The position numbers and the translations under genes are program-made. Of a stretch of DNA of 64,000 nucleotides, positions 61,820 through 64,000 are shown one piece after another. Positions within the stretch are counted from its first letter, which is position 1; every line of letters starts with the position of its first letter. Location: the NCBI RefSeq assembly GCF_003697785.1, contig NZ_QOKZ01000010.1:62001-126000 (forward strand). Direction: 5' to 3'. This DNA is from Paracoccus alkanivorans (lineage in GTDB: Bacteria > Pseudomonadota > Alphaproteobacteria > Rhodobacterales > Rhodobacteraceae). The notes below the pieces were generated by a model. That model was not told where the DNA came from and did no database searches. It saw nothing but the letters and a program-made list of their open reading frames with translations.

Positions 61820-62794
61820 TTACGCGGCAATCTGCCGGGCTTTCTCGACAAGCACTTCGGCCTGCCGGATTGACGCGTAGTCAATCAGCCGGCCATCCAG
61901 CGACACGGCGCCCTTGCCTGCTGCTTCGGCCTCGGCCATGGCGGCGAGGATCTTTTCCGCACGGGCGATTTCCTCTGCCGAGGGGCTCATCACCTCGTTG
62001 GCAAGCGCGATCTGGCTGGGATGTATGGCCCATTTGCCTTCGCAGCCAAGGACGGCGGCGCGATAGGCGGCAGCCTTGTAGCCATCGGGGTCCGAAAAGT
62101 CGCCGAAGGGGCCGTCAATCGGACGCAGCCCATTGGCGCGGGCGGCAACCACCATGCGCGAGATTGCGTAATGCCACATGTCGCCCCAGTGGATCTGCCG
62201 GTTGCCGTCCTGGTCCGGGTCGGTCAGCACGGCATAGTTCTCGTTCACGCCCCCGATCACCGTGGTGCGGGCGCGGGTGCTGGCAGCGTAATCGGCCACA
62301 CCGAAATGCAGGCTTTCGTTGCGCTTGGACGCAGCGGCGATCTCGCTGACATTCTGCATGCCGAGAGCGGTCTCGATGATGTGCTCGAAACCGATGCGTT
62401 TCTTGTATCCCTTGGCGTCCTCTATCTGGGTCACCATCATGTCCACGGCATAGACATCGGCGGCGGTGCCGACCTTGGGAATCATGATCAGGTCCAGCCG
62501 CTCGCCGGCCTGTTCAACCACGTCGACAACATCGCGATACATGTAATGTGTGTCCAGTCCATTGATTCGAATCGACATGGATTTCTTGCCCCAATCGATC
62601 TCGTTCAGGGCCTTGATGATATTCTTGCGGGCCTGTGCCTTCTCGTCCGGCGCGACCGCGTCCTCCAGGTCGAGGAAGATCACATCGACGTCGGAATCTG
62701 CTGCTTTTTGAAACATTTGCGGCTGACTTCCGGGAACGGCGAGTTCGCTCCGATTAAGACGCGCGGGGGCTTGTTCGATGGGAAAGAAACTCAT
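61820..62794 (-). CDS. mcl: Malyl-CoA lyase, serine-cycle type
   Basis: 324 residues, CitE-like. ARLNRSELAVPGSQPQMFQKA, DVIFLDLEDAVAPDEKAQARKNI, RINGLDTHYMYRDVVDVVE, GVADYAASTRARTTVIGG and RPIDGPFGDFSDPDGY follow Methylobacterium MclA much more closely than the Rhodobacter Mcl1 type, from memory. It cleaves malyl-CoA to acetyl-CoA and glyoxylate. It is the first gene of a pair with glycerate kinase. Two perfect palindromes lie 52-84 bp upstream. Confidence 0.9.
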   Translation of the reverse strand: MSFFPIEQAPARLNRSELAVPGSQPQMFQKAADSDVDVIFLDLEDAVAPDEKAQARKNIIKALNEIDWGKKSMSIRINGLDTHYMYRDVVDVVEQAGERLDLIMIPKVGTAADVYAVDMMVTQIEDAKGYKKRIGFEHIIETALGMQNVSEIAAASKRNESLHFGVADYAASTRARTTVIGGVNENYAVLTDPDQDGNRQIHWGDMWHYAISRMVVAARANGLRPIDGPFGDFSDPDGYKAAAYRAAVLGCEGKWAIHPSQIALANEVMSPSAEEIARAEKILAAMAEAEAAGKGAVSLDGRLIDYASIRQAEVLVEKARQIAA

Positions 62795-62845
62795 GGCGGA
62801 ATGCTCCTGCGGTGAAGTTTGGGTAGGTGCGGCCTATACAAAGGA

Positions 62846-62878
62846 GAAATAATATTTCCTGTCAAGAAATAATATTTC
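62846..62878. promoter_or_regulatory. Twin palindromes upstream of mcl
   Basis: GAAATAATATTTC occurs at 62846-62858 and 62866-62878. Each is a perfect 13-bp dyad; the copies are identical and 20 bp apart. They lie between mcl and the LuxR-type gene stop, a likely operator for mcl-glycerate kinase. Confidence 0.75.
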
Positions 62879-62910
62879 CCGAAAATTTCGCACCTGATGA
62901 TGTCTCACGG

Positions 62911-63567
62911 TCACTTGTTGTCCTCGAATTTGCGTCCGCCGGGTATTCTACTTGAGTAGTAGAAGGCGATGGCCTGGGCCCGATTCTTGACCGAAAGCTT
63001 GTCGTAAAGGTTCGACAGGTGGAACTTCACGGTATTGGTAGAGATACCCAGTTCGCGGGAAAGTTCCCGATTGGTCAACCCCTTGGACAGTGCTTCCAGC
63101 ATGGCGGCCTCGCGGCGGGACAGCGAATGGATGGGATCCTGCTGCAACTCGCGGACGTCGAGATAGGGGAAAACCATTTTCCCCGCAGCGACGGCAACAC
63201 AAGTATCCAGCAACGTTTCGACCGGCCCGTTGCGCGCCACGAAACCGGCGGCGCCCGCGCTCATCGCTGCGCGATGGGCATCGCTCCCCTGATCGGCATA
63301 GACCACGATACGGGGCGCACTTTCCTGTTCGCGCAGGACTTCGAGCAGTCTTGCTCCGCCAAGGACCGGCAGGCTCCAGTCGATGATTCCGATCTGGCAG
63401 GGAACGCGCATCACCGTCCCCAGGAAGCCTTCGGCGGTTGCGGAGGTGGCCACGAGAGAGAATCGGGGGTCCCGCTCGAAAACCTCGGACATGGCCGACA
63501 GAACCAGCGGATTGCTGTCCGCCAGCATCACTGAAACCTTGGTATTAGAGCCGGCAGTCACTTGCAT
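62911..63567 (-). CDS. LuxR/NarL-type response regulator with atypical receiver
   Basis: 219 residues from ATG 63567. Receiver domain SVMLADSNPLVLSAMSEVF with the phospho-acceptor Asp in IIDWSLPVLGG. The conserved Lys near the end of the receiver is replaced by Arg (GFVARNG) and the Thr/Ser switch position reads VYAD. The C-terminal HTH is LSRREAAMLEALSKGLTNRELSRELGISTNTVKFHLSNLYDKL. GTG 63561, with GAGG 8 nt before, is an alternative start. No histidine kinase is adjacent. It is divergent from the aminotransferase gene. Confidence 0.9.
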   Translation of the reverse strand: MQVTAGSNTKVSVMLADSNPLVLSAMSEVFERDPRFSLVATSATAEGFLGTVMRVPCQIGIIDWSLPVLGGARLLEVLREQESAPRIVVYADQGSDAHRAAMSAGAAGFVARNGPVETLLDTCVAVAAGKMVFPYLDVRELQQDPIHSLSRREAAMLEALSKGLTNRELSRELGISTNTVKFHLSNLYDKLSVKNRAQAIAFYYSSRIPGGRKFEDNK

Positions 63568-63757
63568 TTCCTCGGTTTTTCGCCAAAAACCACCCATTTG
63601 AACAGGGTTGTTCGCGGTGTACATTCGTATTCTTGCCAATATGGGTAGGTAAAACCCCATCCATATAGATACCTGAAAGCAGCATTAAGTTACGTTGCGG
63701 AAATTGTCGATATGGCATCCCCTGATTTAAATAAATTTTATCTGGAGGAATAAGCCG

Positions 63758-64000
63758 ATGGCCGACATCACGATCTTCCCGCAGCTGGAGATTCCCGAGA
63801 CGATCGCAGCGGGCCCGGGTCCGGGCAACACCGATCCACGGGTTCTGCAGCGCTTTGCCAGCGCCGGTGTCGCGGATCATATGCAGGCGGATGTCCTGCG
63901 CGGCATGATCGAAGCCAAGCTCATGTTACGCGAGATCATGGGAACCAGCAATATTCATACCTTCGGCGTGGCTGGAACAGGATGGAGCGGCCTTGATGTC
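63758..64000 (+). CDS. AGXT-family (class V) aminotransferase, N-terminal part
   Basis: 81 residues visible before the window ends. AAGPGPGNTDPRVLQRFASAGVADHMQ followed by LREIMGTSN and FGVAGTGWSGLDV are typical of alanine/serine-glyoxylate aminotransferases and ureidoglycine-glyoxylate aminotransferase. GGAGGAA lies before ATG 63758. A glyoxylate-using transaminase would connect with malyl-CoA lyase and glycerate kinase next door. The N-terminus differs from Methylobacterium SgaA and from BhcA as I remember them. Confidence 0.8.
   Translation, partial: MADITIFPQLEIPETIAAGPGPGNTDPRVLQRFASAGVADHMQADVLRGMIEAKLMLREIMGTSNIHTFGVAGTGWSGLDV

Overview
The window looks like chromosomal DNA of a GC-rich alphaproteobacterium of the Rhodobacterales, most likely Paracoccus or a near relative. 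The basis is the gene content rather than a database match: a tauKLM-tauXY-xsc-tauZ-pta taurine operon with a MocR-type tauR, an hpsKLMNOP-type dihydroxypropanesulfonate cluster, a dmmDCBA dimethylamine cluster, an aerobic-pathway cobF, and an M10/RTX protease with the MCxxC-like N-terminus common in this order. I see no rRNA, tRNA, CRISPR array, phage gene, transposase or replication origin. The regions read as an ordinary chromosome rich in catabolic operons, each with its own regulator.

Layout. 1-5.1 kb: TRAP transporter plus three dehydrogenases (DHPS catabolism). 5.2-7.0 kb: a preQ1-I riboswitch leading queC-queD-queE. 7.1-10.2 kb (minus): cobB, then a cobalamin riboswitch, then a solitary cbiM-like permease and cobF. 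10.4-13.7 kb: YghU-type glutathione transferase and malate synthase G. 13.9-19.6 kb (minus): polar amino acid ABC transporter, a LacI regulator with two matching operators, and an aldehyde dehydrogenase. 19.9-25.0 kb (minus): a MerR regulator and small stress-type proteins (YdeI-like, VOC, hydrolase) with an ECF42-type sigma factor and its DGPF/YCII partner. 25.2-32.1 kb: LysR, tripartite tricarboxylate transporter, 3-dehydroshikimate dehydratase and a shikimate dehydrogenase-like enzyme. 32.2-42.4 kb: taurine operon and divergent tauR. 42.6-45.6 kb: three valine-catabolism genes. 45.9-48.9 kb (minus): RTX metalloprotease and a small exported protein. 49.1-53.7 kb: LacI, nucleobase permease, amidohydrolase, TauE-type exporter. 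53.8-60.4 kb: truncated haemoglobin, then dimethylamine monooxygenase genes and an APC permease. 60.5-64 kb: glycerate kinase, serine-cycle-type malyl-CoA lyase, LuxR-type regulator, and the start of an AGXT-family aminotransferase.

How it fits together. Two sulfonates can enter here. Taurine is oxidised to sulfoacetaldehyde and split by Xsc to sulfite and acetyl phosphate, which Pta turns into acetyl-CoA. DHPS is oxidised towards sulfolactate, whose further breakdown is not encoded here. Malate synthase can absorb acetyl-CoA and glyoxylate. Dimethylamine demethylation gives C1 units. The nearby glycerate kinase, malyl-CoA lyase and glyoxylate-type aminotransferase are enzymes expected of a serine cycle, so the right end may be a methylotrophy module. 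This link is inference.

The most informative signals beyond the genes are regulatory: the preQ1 riboswitch, two matching candidate ECF42 promoters, matched LacI operators at two promoters, a 22-bp TauR-type direct repeat that runs into the tauR start codon, and several paired palindromes spaced by whole helical turns. No single locus is clearly an undescribed system. The best candidates for new biology are the TTT transporter tied to shikimate breakdown, the exported Cys protein paired with the RTX protease, and the methylamine/serine-cycle block with its atypical response regulator.
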